Source: Acidobacteriota bacterium (GTDB lineage Bacteria > Acidobacteriota > Blastocatellia > RBC074). From it: a stretch of 64,000 nucleotides of DNA. Both the position numbers and the translations under genes were made by a program. Positions 34,010 through 41,509 of the stretch are shown in pieces. The notes beneath the pieces were generated by a model. It searched no databases. It was not told the DNA's origin and saw only the letters and a list, made by a program, of their open reading frames with translations. Within the stretch, counting starts at the first letter, position 1, and each line of letters opens with the position of its first letter. Where the stretch lies: the NCBI GenBank assembly GCA_016715865.1, contig JADJXM010000011.1, forward strand, positions 124,001-188,000. The letters are read 5' to 3'.

Positions 34010-34835
34010 ACGAGGGTTGCCATCGACCTTGAAGATGCGACATGACAGACATTATGTCGAGGAGCTTTCATCGCAGCATGGAGCGCCGATCGGGCGGATG
34101 ATACCCGCCGACAGGCTCGAGCCGAATCCCCAGCAGCCGCGTGTGGAACTTGGCGACCTGGCGGAACTGATCGAATCGATAATCGAGAAGGGGGTTCTGG
34201 AGCCGCTGCTCGTGCGTCCATCGGAAGTTGGCGGCCGCTTTATGATCATCTCGGGTGAGCGACGGTTCCGCGCCGCGCTAGAAGCAGGGTTGTCTGAGTT
34301 GCCCTGCATAGAGATGGACGTGGACGACAGGGCTGTGGCGGAGATCGCTCTGATCGAAAACCTTCAGCGCAAGGATCTGACGCCTTTCGAAGAGGCCGAC
34401 GGGCTGTTTTTGCTGGTGGATCGCTTTGGATACACGCATGAAGACATCTCGCAGAAGATCGGCAAAGCCCGCTCGTCGGTGACCGAGGCGCTTTCAATTG
34501 CCACACTTGACACGGATATTCGCGCACTCTGCCGGGCTGCCGGTATCTCATCGAAATCGATGCTCCTCCAGATTGCTCGACTGCCGAATACAGAAGCGAT
34601 GAAAGCTTTCATCGCTCGAATTGCGCGACAGGGAATGACACGTGACGAGGCACGCATGGCCCGAAGCGGCAAATCCTCCCGCCCGCAGCCATATGTTTAT
34701 CGCTTCAGCGCTCCAAACAGGGAGTTCTCTCTTCAACTGAAATTCCGTAAAACCCGGATTTCGGACGATGAGTTGATCGATGTGCTTGAAGGGATACTTG
34801 AAGAATTGAAAATGAAAGACAGAAATAAAAGTTGA
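33999..34835 (+). CDS. parB: Chromosome partitioning protein ParB
   Basis: A 278-residue ParB/Spo0J. The CTPase/nuclease-like fold motif SGERRFRAALEAG and ENLQRKDLTPFEEA are intact, and a helix-turn-helix (YTHEDISQKIGKARSSVTEAL) follows. GTG 33999 overlaps the end of parA by 11 bp. The C-terminal dimerisation tail ends DRNKS. The stop codon lies in the following GAAAGTT repeat, so the last residues may be repeat-derived. Confidence 0.93.
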   Translation: MPIKRGLPSTLKMRHDRHYVEELSSQHGAPIGRMIPADRLEPNPQQPRVELGDLAELIESIIEKGVLEPLLVRPSEVGGRFMIISGERRFRAALEAGLSELPCIEMDVDDRAVAEIALIENLQRKDLTPFEEADGLFLLVDRFGYTHEDISQKIGKARSSVTEALSIATLDTDIRALCRAAGISSKSMLLQIARLPNTEAMKAFIARIARQGMTRDEARMARSGKSSRPQPYVYRFSAPNREFSLQLKFRKTRISDDELIDVLEGILEELKMKDRNKS

Positions 34836-34920
34836 AAGTTGAAAGTTAAAAGTCAAACCTGATTGACCTGCGACTGAGGTTTCCCTATATCTGACTTTCA
34901 ACTTTCAACTTTCAACTTTT
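34827..34920. repeat. Inverted repeat of GAAAGTT heptamers abutting the next start codon
   Basis: Arms 34827-34854 and 34892-34920 are near-perfect reverse complements made of tandem 7-bp GAAAGTT/TTTCAAC units. The left arm includes the parB stop codon and the right arm ends on the base before the ATG of the hydrolase-like gene, leaving no room for a normal ribosome-binding site. Confidence 0.92.
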
Positions 34921-35820
34921 ATGAGGCGCCTCTTCACACTCCTGCTCATCCTGTCGATACCGGCCGGTTATTACGCCTGGCAGCGATATTCCGCCTGGAA
35001 GACCGAGATCGACCGCGAATTGTCTGTGACCAGCCGTGTAGCGGATACAGCGCTCGGACCGATCGAGTACGGATCACGTGGCCAGGGGAATGTGATCCTG
35101 ATCTCCCACCCCACACCCGGCGGTTTCGATCTCGTTTTTCGCTCGCAATTACAGCTTGATGGATTCAGGGTTCTGGTTCCCTCACGTCCCGGGTATCTTC
35201 GGACACCATTGAGCGTCGGAGCATCTCCAGAGGAGCAGGCGGACGGGTTCGCAGCTCTGCTGGATTATTTTAAGATCGACAGGGTTGCGATCATGGGGAT
35301 CGGCGGAGGCGGTCCGGCAGCCATTCAATTCGCACTTCGACATTCCAGGCGTTGCCGGGCTCTAATTCTTGCTTCCGCTGTTACACATCGCATGCCCGGT
35401 GAGCGCCAGTTGACCCCTGCAGAGAAATTTCTGGCTTATATTTTAGAGACAGACTTCGGCGTTTGGGCATTTACGGAAATCCTGGCCACTCAGTTTGAAG
35501 ACATCGATACCAGTGATCAGGAGGTCAGGAAGGCATTGACAGAGAGCGCCAAAGGACTGGTCCCCTGGAATGAGCGATTACTCGGCCGCGCCAATGATCA
35601 GATGCAGTTTGAGCGCCTGCCTCAATATCCCCTCGAAAACATAAGGCTTCCTGTTCTGATTCTGCACGGTACAGCCGATAAGGCAATCCCGTATGAACAT
35701 GCCCAACTGGCATATTCAACGATCCCCGGCGCAAAACTATATCCGTTCCAGGATGGAGACCAGTATCTTATGCTCACCAGATTCCGCGAAATTCAGGCAT
35801 TGATCAGCGGGTTTTTGTGA
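34921..35820 (+). CDS. Alpha/beta-hydrolase-fold protein lacking catalytic Ser and His
   Basis: A 299-residue protein with an N-terminal hydrophobic anchor or signal (LFTLLLILSIPAGYYAW) and an alpha/beta hydrolase fold. The nucleophile elbow, normally G-x-S-x-G, reads MGIGGGGPAAIQFA, so the Ser is replaced by Gly. The C-terminal motif, normally GGH, reads GDQYLMLTR, so the His is replaced too. The acid residue is kept in HGTADKAIP. As written it should not be a Ser hydrolase; it may be a binding or regulatory pseudo-enzyme. The ATG at 34921 directly follows a repeat and has no ribosome-binding site. Confidence 0.8.
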   Translation: MRRLFTLLLILSIPAGYYAWQRYSAWKTEIDRELSVTSRVADTALGPIEYGSRGQGNVILISHPTPGGFDLVFRSQLQLDGFRVLVPSRPGYLRTPLSVGASPEEQADGFAALLDYFKIDRVAIMGIGGGGPAAIQFALRHSRRCRALILASAVTHRMPGERQLTPAEKFLAYILETDFGVWAFTEILATQFEDIDTSDQEVRKALTESAKGLVPWNERLLGRANDQMQFERLPQYPLENIRLPVLILHGTADKAIPYEHAQLAYSTIPGAKLYPFQDGDQYLMLTRFREIQALISGFL

Positions 35821-35823
35821 ATG

Positions 35824-35958
35824 AGTTGAAAGTTGAAAGTTAAAAGTTGAAAGTCCAGAACCTTCGGCTAGCTCACTAACGCTCTCTCGCAATTCACTGA
35901 TTTACAAGCATTTTTACGAGTGAGGGTACCTAAGGTTTTTGAACTTTCAACTTTTAAC
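35824..35958. repeat. Inverted repeat of GAAAGTT heptamers with long loop
   Basis: Tandem GAAAGTT/TAAAAGT units at 35824-35853 are inverted relative to TTTCAAC/TTTTAAC units at 35940-35958, around an 86-bp loop. It begins 3 bp after the hydrolase-like gene. A further TTTCAAC stretch occurs at 36178-36190, at the end of the next, convergent gene. Confidence 0.85.
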
Positions 35959-35998
35959 TACTGTGTAACATAAGTTTTCTTGTATTCAAGACCGGAAA

Positions 35999-36140
35999 AA
36001 AGATAATCGCAAAGGCCACAAAGGGGCAAAGATATACAGGGAAGATCAGTATTCGAATTATATCCAATGGACAATAATCCGGATATTCATATCACCAGAA
36101 AATCTTTGCTCCTTTGCGGCCTCTGCGATTAATTTCTTCC
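35999..36140. repeat. Approximately 128-bp hairpin element, copy A (core 36004-36131)
   Basis: The core runs from TAATCGCAAAGG to GCGATTA with inverted ends rich in GCAAAG / CTTTGC. Its ~80-bp interior is nearly the same as the reverse complement of the interior of the element at 60185-60311, with about 6 differences. So this is a defined, dispersed element rather than a local hairpin. It lies between convergent genes. Confidence 0.9.
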
Positions 36141-36190
36141 GGACTTCAATGCCCGAAAATTTAGTTGCAGAGTATTAACTTTCAACTTTT

Positions 36191-36718
36191 TTATTTCTTC
36201 TTATCTTCCTGATATTTCTTCCTCAGGCTGCGCGCCCATTTGTCGATATAGGGTTGCAGCGGTTTGAAGAGTTTTCCTCGCCATCCGCTCTGTTTTTCGC
36301 GCCAGATCTTGTGATACTGATCAACATATGTCCTGATCGCGCCCTCGTATTGATGTTTCTTGATGCCATGAGAGAGCGTCAGATAATAGTGCTGTGCCTG
36401 AAGGGAGAGGATTAAATAAGCGAGGTTGGGTTTGAAATTCAGCCTCCCGGCCAGCCTTTTGAAGAATCCATCGCTTGGGAGCAGGGCACTGAGCGCAATT
36501 TCGCACCAGGGCTGAACATTTCCCTGACGTGGATGGTAGAGACCCGGCAATTCCTGCGTTGTCGGCAGCGGAACGCGGCTGTCGGGCACGATTTTATCCA
36601 CCAGCACCACACGGCTGAGCCCTCTCAGGTGCTCTTTCGGGACAGTCTCAAAGACGCTTTGTATCGTCTCCTCTGTCTTGCCCGGGACTTTCACCGACGC
36701 TTTGTTTTCAACTTTCAT
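36191..36718 (-). CDS. Uncharacterised protein, 175 aa
   Basis: A 175-residue, basic protein with no family I recognise. It has a polar N-terminus, a central segment GLSRVVLVDKIVPDSRVPLP, a Tyr/His-rich helix (QAQHYYLTLSHGIKKHQYEG) and a Lys-rich end (KKYQEDKKK). The layout is vaguely like small zinc-metallopeptidase-like proteins, where an HExxH helix sits in this place. No HExxH is present, so a function should not be assigned. It is monocistronic, same strand as lpxD. Confidence 0.6.
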   Translation of the reverse strand: MKVENKASVKVPGKTEETIQSVFETVPKEHLRGLSRVVLVDKIVPDSRVPLPTTQELPGLYHPRQGNVQPWCEIALSALLPSDGFFKRLAGRLNFKPNLAYLILSLQAQHYYLTLSHGIKKHQYEGAIRTYVDQYHKIWREKQSGWRGKLFKPLQPYIDKWARSLRKKYQEDKKK

Positions 36719-36801
36719 CTATTTTCGTTGTCCTTAAATATTTATTTTATTATCAGCTATTTAAATGCTGGAAGGTGAAGTAAAGAATTTCATGTGACTG
36801 G

Positions 36802-37830
36802 TCATTTGTGCTCATTCTCGAGCGTTTCCAGGCGTTCTTTTAACGCTCGAATTTCGCGCAACAGCTGAGGCAGCTGATTGAATACTGCTGATGATTTCAA
36901 CCAGTCGCGATTATCGATCGCCGGATACCCTGAAACAACCTTTCCGGCATCGACAGAGTTCGGAATTCCTGTCTGAGCCGTCGCAATGACCCCGTCACCG
37001 ATTGTCAGATGACCCGCCGCGCCCACCTGCCCGCTGAGTATGACGCGGTTTCCGACACGCGTGCTGCCTGCCAGGCCGACCTGCGCGCAGAGCAGCGTGT
37101 CTTGACCAACCGACGAACCATGCCCAATTTGGACCAGATTGTCAATTTTCGTGCCTCTTCCTATCATGGTCGCTCCGATCGTTGCCCTGTCGATTGCGCT
37201 TCCAGCACCGACCTCGACATCGTCCTCGATTATGACAATACCTGTTTGCGGGATCTTGAACCACAAATTGTCTGAGCGTTTTGCAAAACCGAACCCGTCG
37301 CCTCCAATTGTGACCTGATTCTGCAAGATCACCCCGGCGCCGATACGACAACCCTCCCTGACGACGCAATGGGAATAGATTGTCGTATTCGGACCGATCT
37401 CGACATCTTCATATATCGCGCAATGAGAATGGATAGTCACATTGTCGCCTATCTTCGCTCGCTCTCCGATACTGGTGAACGGCCCGATCGAGATGTTCGC
37501 TCCCAGAACCGCTGTACCGGCCACAACTGCCCGTGGATCAACTCCATCATTTCTGCCCGCCGGCTTGTGAAATAACCATAATGCCTGCGCAAACGTCAAA
37601 TACGGATTATCGGAAATCATTCCTGACTGACCCGGCCGCAGATTCGCTTCATCGTCCGTGATGATTGCCGCCGCTCTTGTAACCTCCAGATATTTTCTGT
37701 ACTTGCGATTGCTCAAAAAGGTCAGCTCTTGCTCCCGAGCTTCTTCAATTGACGCCAGCCCCTTTATCTCCGTCATCCCATCCCCTATAACTCGACATCC
37801 CACCTGTTGCGCGATTTCTTCTAATTTCAT
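36802..37830 (-). CDS. lpxD: UDP-3-O-acylglucosamine N-acyltransferase
   Basis: A 342-residue left-handed beta-helix acyltransferase, third enzyme of lipid A synthesis, hence evidence for an outer membrane. The N-terminal uridine-binding domain (LTFLSNRKYRKYL) is followed by hexapeptide repeats. The catalytic His is in LVQIGHGSSVGQ, and DGFGFAK is the acyl-carrier contact segment. A C-terminal helical extension completes it. It stands alone, without lpxA or fabZ. The first codons and upstream region are duplicated at 38931-39034. Confidence 0.96.
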   Translation of the reverse strand: MKLEEIAQQVGCRVIGDGMTEIKGLASIEEAREQELTFLSNRKYRKYLEVTRAAAIITDDEANLRPGQSGMISDNPYLTFAQALWLFHKPAGRNDGVDPRAVVAGTAVLGANISIGPFTSIGERAKIGDNVTIHSHCAIYEDVEIGPNTTIYSHCVVREGCRIGAGVILQNQVTIGGDGFGFAKRSDNLWFKIPQTGIVIIEDDVEVGAGSAIDRATIGATMIGRGTKIDNLVQIGHGSSVGQDTLLCAQVGLAGSTRVGNRVILSGQVGAAGHLTIGDGVIATAQTGIPNSVDAGKVVSGYPAIDNRDWLKSSAVFNQLPQLLREIRALKERLETLENEHK

Positions 37831-37925
37831 TGTTGACTCTCTCGCCTGGTTCTTATACGATTTCGTAACGTCAGTCTGATAATGTTTGTGATTTAAGCTT
37901 ATCTGAGCAATCAGAACATATCTAT
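37823..37925. repeat. Direct repeat copy 1: duplicated lpxD/xerD intergenic region
   Basis: About 103 bp starting AATTTCATTGTTGAC and ending near AGAACATATCTAT are repeated at 38931-39034 with a single base difference (TGTTTGTG versus TGTTTTTG). This copy includes the first codons of lpxD and its presumed promoter. Confidence 0.95.
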
Positions 37926-38930
37926 TAATTAGGACTTACGCAAAACGACATTAATGTCGCCAGTTCATTGAAAAAGGGTTAGAGTCTTGGGTATGAAAAC
38001 CCCTGTGACTCGATTGGAATATTGCCACATTTGCTGGTCAGTCAGATCAACTACACACTGACGAACTTTGCCGATCATAGTGAAAATTCCCGCACGATGA
38101 GATAAATCGCTATCTTCGCGGAGAGAAAATCATAGTCTGGTCTGGGAAAACGTAGAGAGCCAGATCGAACGGACGCCAGACGGGTATTTGATCTTTGACG
38201 ATACAGTTCTTGATAAGAACTATTCTTTCTCGATCGAACTCGTGCGGAGCCAGTATAGCGGCAACGCTCACAGCGTGATCAAAGGGATCGGCGTAGTCAC
38301 CTGTATTTACGTCAATCCGGATCTCGATCGATTCTGGGTCATCGACTATCGCATTTACGATCCAGACGGAGATGGCAAAAGCAAACTTGATCATGTGCAG
38401 GAGATGCTGACCAACATCATCCACCAAAAGCAGCTGCCATTTCACGCCGTTCTGATGGATAGTTGGTATGCCACCAAGGATCTCATGCTGTTCATCGAAT
38501 CGGTTCAGAAGTTCTACTATTGCCCGCTCAAAGACAATCGTCAGGTCGACGATTCAGGAGGCGAGCGTTCCTATCAGCGAATCGATTCATTGAACTGGAG
38601 CGAAGACGAACTTCGCCACGGCAAGCGGATCAAAATCAAGGGTTTTCCCAAAGACCACAAAGTGCAGTGTTTCCGGGTCGAGACGTCTACCCGTCGCACG
38701 GATTGGATCGTCACCAACGATCCGGCTGCCGATTCCACTCAGGCTACACAAGAAGTGTGCGGCTTCCGTTGGAAGATCGAGCAACTGCACCGCGAAGGTA
38801 AACAACTCACAGGCCTGGAACGATGCCAGTGCCGCAAGGCCCGAATTCAGCGCAATCACATCGGCTGCGCTTTGTTGGTCTGGGTCAGACTCAAAGAACT
38901 AGCGCTTCAAACCGGTCGCACGGTTTACCA
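37926..38930 (+). mobile_element. Decayed insertion sequence, IS4/IS701-like, between duplicated flanks
   Basis: About 1 kb of transposon sequence begins AGGACTTACGCAAAACG, like the left end of known IS elements. It contains a broken DDE transposase gene and stops abruptly inside that gene. No right terminal inverted repeat is seen. The flanks are ~103-bp direct repeats of the host intergenic region, far longer than the usual few-bp target duplication. Confidence 0.85.
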
Positions 38931-38976
38931 AATTTCATTGTTGACTCTCTCGCCTGGTTCTTATACGATTTCGTAA
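37993..38976 (+). pseudogene. Transposase (IS4/IS701-like DDE) pseudogene
   Basis: The conserved body 38188-38930 reads as a DDE transposase: FDDTVLDK (first Asp), LMDSWYATKDLM (second Asp), and WKIEQLHREGKQLTG (Glu). Upstream, from ATG 37993 (MKTPVTRLEYC), the N-terminal third is spread over three frames. LLVSQINYTLTNFADHSEN ends at a stop at 38103-38105, and INRYLRGEKI and LVWENVESQIERTPDGY follow in other frames. The C-terminus is cut after RTVYQ by the flanking duplication, which adds a spurious tail to 38976. It cannot make an active transposase. Confidence 0.9.
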
Positions 38977-39034
38977 CGTCAGTCTGATAATGTTTTTGAT
39001 TTAAGCTTATCTGAGCAATCAGAACATATCTATA
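38931..39034. repeat. Direct repeat copy 2: duplicated lpxD/xerD intergenic region
   Basis: This is the second copy of the ~103-bp repeat at 37823-37925. It lies 71 bp before the xerD start, so it likely retains the xerD promoter side, while copy 1 keeps that of lpxD. Confidence 0.95.
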
Positions 39035-39105
39035 TTAATAAGATACGGGAAATGATTGGCACCAGCGTATCCCCCGGCCGGATCCGCAAAACGGAGCAAG
39101 CAGCC

Positions 39106-39993
39106 ATGATGGAAGATAAGAAATTGATCGATGAGTTTATTACATCTTTGAGGGTTGAAAAAGGGCTCTCGGACAACACAATACAGGCGTATCGCAGAGA
39201 CCTTGCAAAACTGATGGTCTGTGCCCACAAATTGCAGAAAGCCCTGATCACGCTCGATCGAAACGATCTTATTGAAGCGATATCAGATCTGAAAGATAAC
39301 GGCAGCTCTGATGCCACGATTTCACGTTACGTATCGACAATACGCGGGTTCTACAAATACATGACAGTCGAAAAGCTGCTCAAGCAGGATCCGACGGCAT
39401 ATCTGGAATCGCGCAAAACCTGGCAGACGCTGCCGAAATTTCTGACTCCGCAGGAAGTCGATTCCATCCTCGAACAGCCTGATACCGGGACCGATGCCGG
39501 CAAGCGGGACCGCGCCATGCTGGAGGTCCTTTATGCGACGGGCCTTCGCGTTTCCGAGTTGATAACCCTCAAACTGAGGGATATAGACTGGGAGATGGGC
39601 GCACTGACATGTTTCGGAAAGGGAAGCAAGGAGCGGCGCGTTCCTCTGGGAAGATCCGCCGTAGGACATCTCAAGGCGTATCTGCCGATAAGAATCCGCC
39701 TGCTCGGCGATCAAAACTCGGATCTTCTATTTGTCGACAAGGGAGGGCGCCGAATCTCAAGACATAAGTTCTGGAGATCGATCAAGGATTACGGACGCCA
39801 GGCAGGAGTCGATTACGTCACTCCACATCTCCTGCGGCATAGTTTCGCCACAGCACTGCTCTCCAATGGCGCCGATCTGCGTTCAGTCCAGATGATGCTC
39901 GGTCATAGCGACATCAGCACTACTCAGATCTATACCCACGTCACTGACGAGCACCTCAAAAAGGCATACCGGAAGTTTCACCCGCGCTCATAA
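39106..39993 (+). CDS. xerD: Tyrosine recombinase XerD-like
   Basis: A 295-residue site-specific recombinase for chromosome dimer resolution. The N-terminal SAM-like core-binding domain aligns from MMEDKKLIDEFITSLRVEKG. The catalytic residues are intact: Arg in ATGLRVSELI, Lys in FGKGSKERRVPL, His-x-x-Arg in HLLRHSFAT, His in LGHSDISTTQIYTHV and the Tyr nucleophile in the same block. Start ATG 39106 fits XerD length (298 in E. coli); an earlier ATG at 39052 would add 18 unaligned residues. XerC versus XerD cannot be settled by eye. Confidence 0.92.
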   Translation: MMEDKKLIDEFITSLRVEKGLSDNTIQAYRRDLAKLMVCAHKLQKALITLDRNDLIEAISDLKDNGSSDATISRYVSTIRGFYKYMTVEKLLKQDPTAYLESRKTWQTLPKFLTPQEVDSILEQPDTGTDAGKRDRAMLEVLYATGLRVSELITLKLRDIDWEMGALTCFGKGSKERRVPLGRSAVGHLKAYLPIRIRLLGDQNSDLLFVDKGGRRISRHKFWRSIKDYGRQAGVDYVTPHLLRHSFATALLSNGADLRSVQMMLGHSDISTTQIYTHVTDEHLKKAYRKFHPRS

Positions 39994-39994
39994 T

Positions 39995-41494
39995 ATGCAA
40001 CCAGGAAATATGGCAATGACAAACGAAAGCGACCATCGGCCAATCATCCTGCTGACGGGGGCATCCGGCTACATCGGTGGACGGTTGCTGAAGCATCTCG
40101 AAAATTCCGGTGAACGCTTACGCTGTTTGGCGCGCCACTCGGCTGCGCTTCGTTCCAGTGCGACATCGAAAACCGAAGTGATAGAGGGAGACCTGCTCGA
40201 TCCAGACAGTCTGCGCAATGCGTTGCAGGGGGTGCATACAGCATATTATCTGGTGCATTCGATGGGATCGAGCGGTGATTTTGAAATCGAGGACAGGCAG
40301 GCGGCGCAAAATTTCGCCGAAGTGGCACACGCTTCCGGTGTACGGAAAATCATCTATCTTGGAGGGCTGGGCGATGCCGATGAAGATCTATCAGCACATC
40401 TGCGGAGCCGCCAGGAGGTAGGTCGGATATTGCGGGAATCCGGAGTTCCCGTCATCGAATTCAGAGCTTCAATTGTCATCGGCTCCGGCAGCCTCTCCTT
40501 TGAGATGATTCGTGCTTTAACAGAGCGACTGCCCGTCATGATTGCGCCGCGATGGGTTGCGACGCCCGCCCAACCCATCGCGATTGAAGATTTGATAGCT
40601 TATCTGGTCGAGGCGTTGGAATTGCCTGCAGGTCAAAGTCAGATTTTCGAGATTGGCGGTGCTGAGCAGGCTTCCTATGGTGAAATCATGCAGGAGTATG
40701 CCAGGCAGCGAGGATTGAGGCGTCTGATTATCCCTGTGCCTGTCCTTACTCCACGCCTTTCCAGCCTCTGGCTGGGTTTTGTCACGCCGCTCTACGCCCG
40801 TATCGGACGCAAGTTGATAGAGAGCCTGCGACATCCGACCGTCCTGAAGGACGAGTCGGCCCTGCGCGTCTTCAAAGTGCGACCACGAGGTTTTCGTGAG
40901 GCGATTGCCCGAGCCATCCGCAATGAAGATAGAGAACTGGCGCAAACGCGCTGGTCTGATGCGCTCTCTTCCGCCGGGGCACAGCGGGGTTGGGGTGGTG
41001 TGCGTTTCGGCGCACGAATCGTTGATTCACGAATCGCTTGCGTCAAATGCTCTCCAGCCGAAGCCTTCGCACCGATTCGCCGCATCGGCGGAGAGACTGG
41101 CTGGTATTACGGCGACTGGCTTTGGCGGCTGCGCGGCTGGCTGGATCTGTTGGTTGGCGGCGTGGGTTTGCGGCGAGGACGGCGAGACCCGGAACTGCCC
41201 GCCATCGGTTCGACTCTGGATTTTTGGCGTGTCGAAGCTTACGAGCCGGAGCGCCTGCTGCGGCTTTCGGCGGAAATGAAGTTGCCGGGAAGGGCATGGC
41301 TCGAATTTGAGGTGCATGGCAACCAGGATGCCTCTTTTATCAGGCAAACGGCATTCTTTGATCCTGTCGGATTACCGGGATTGCTCTATTGGTATGCGCT
41401 TTTCCCGCTGCATCAATTTGTTTTTGCGGGAATGTTGCGCGGAATCGCTGCTGCTGCAATGCATGAAGGCGATCAAAGAGAATCAACGTCATGA
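39995..41494 (+). CDS. Atypical SDR (NAD(P)H-binding) fused to DUF2867 domain
   Basis: A 499-residue two-domain protein. The N-terminal ~300 residues form an extended/atypical short-chain dehydrogenase fold with the glycine motif LLTGASGYIGGRLL and YLVHSMGSSGDFE; the usual YxxxK is not obvious. The C-terminal ~180 residues (GGETGWYYGDWLWRLRGWLD, FWRVEAYEPERLLRL) match the DUF2867 domain. Such fusions are common and of unknown substrate. It starts 2 bp after xerD, so it is likely co-transcribed; ATG 40010 or 40016 are alternative starts. Confidence 0.85.
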   Translation: MQPGNMAMTNESDHRPIILLTGASGYIGGRLLKHLENSGERLRCLARHSAALRSSATSKTEVIEGDLLDPDSLRNALQGVHTAYYLVHSMGSSGDFEIEDRQAAQNFAEVAHASGVRKIIYLGGLGDADEDLSAHLRSRQEVGRILRESGVPVIEFRASIVIGSGSLSFEMIRALTERLPVMIAPRWVATPAQPIAIEDLIAYLVEALELPAGQSQIFEIGGAEQASYGEIMQEYARQRGLRRLIIPVPVLTPRLSSLWLGFVTPLYARIGRKLIESLRHPTVLKDESALRVFKVRPRGFREAIARAIRNEDRELAQTRWSDALSSAGAQRGWGGVRFGARIVDSRIACVKCSPAEAFAPIRRIGGETGWYYGDWLWRLRGWLDLLVGGVGLRRGRRDPELPAIGSTLDFWRVEAYEPERLLRLSAEMKLPGRAWLEFEVHGNQDASFIRQTAFFDPVGLPGLLYWYALFPLHQFVFAGMLRGIAAAAMHEGDQRESTS

Positions 41495-41509
41495 ACGCCA
41501 GTTCGGATT

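Noticed and set aside
36191..36718. Zinc metallopeptidase
   Set aside because: The helix that would hold HExxH reads QHYYLTLSHGIKK; the motif is missing, so no function is assigned.
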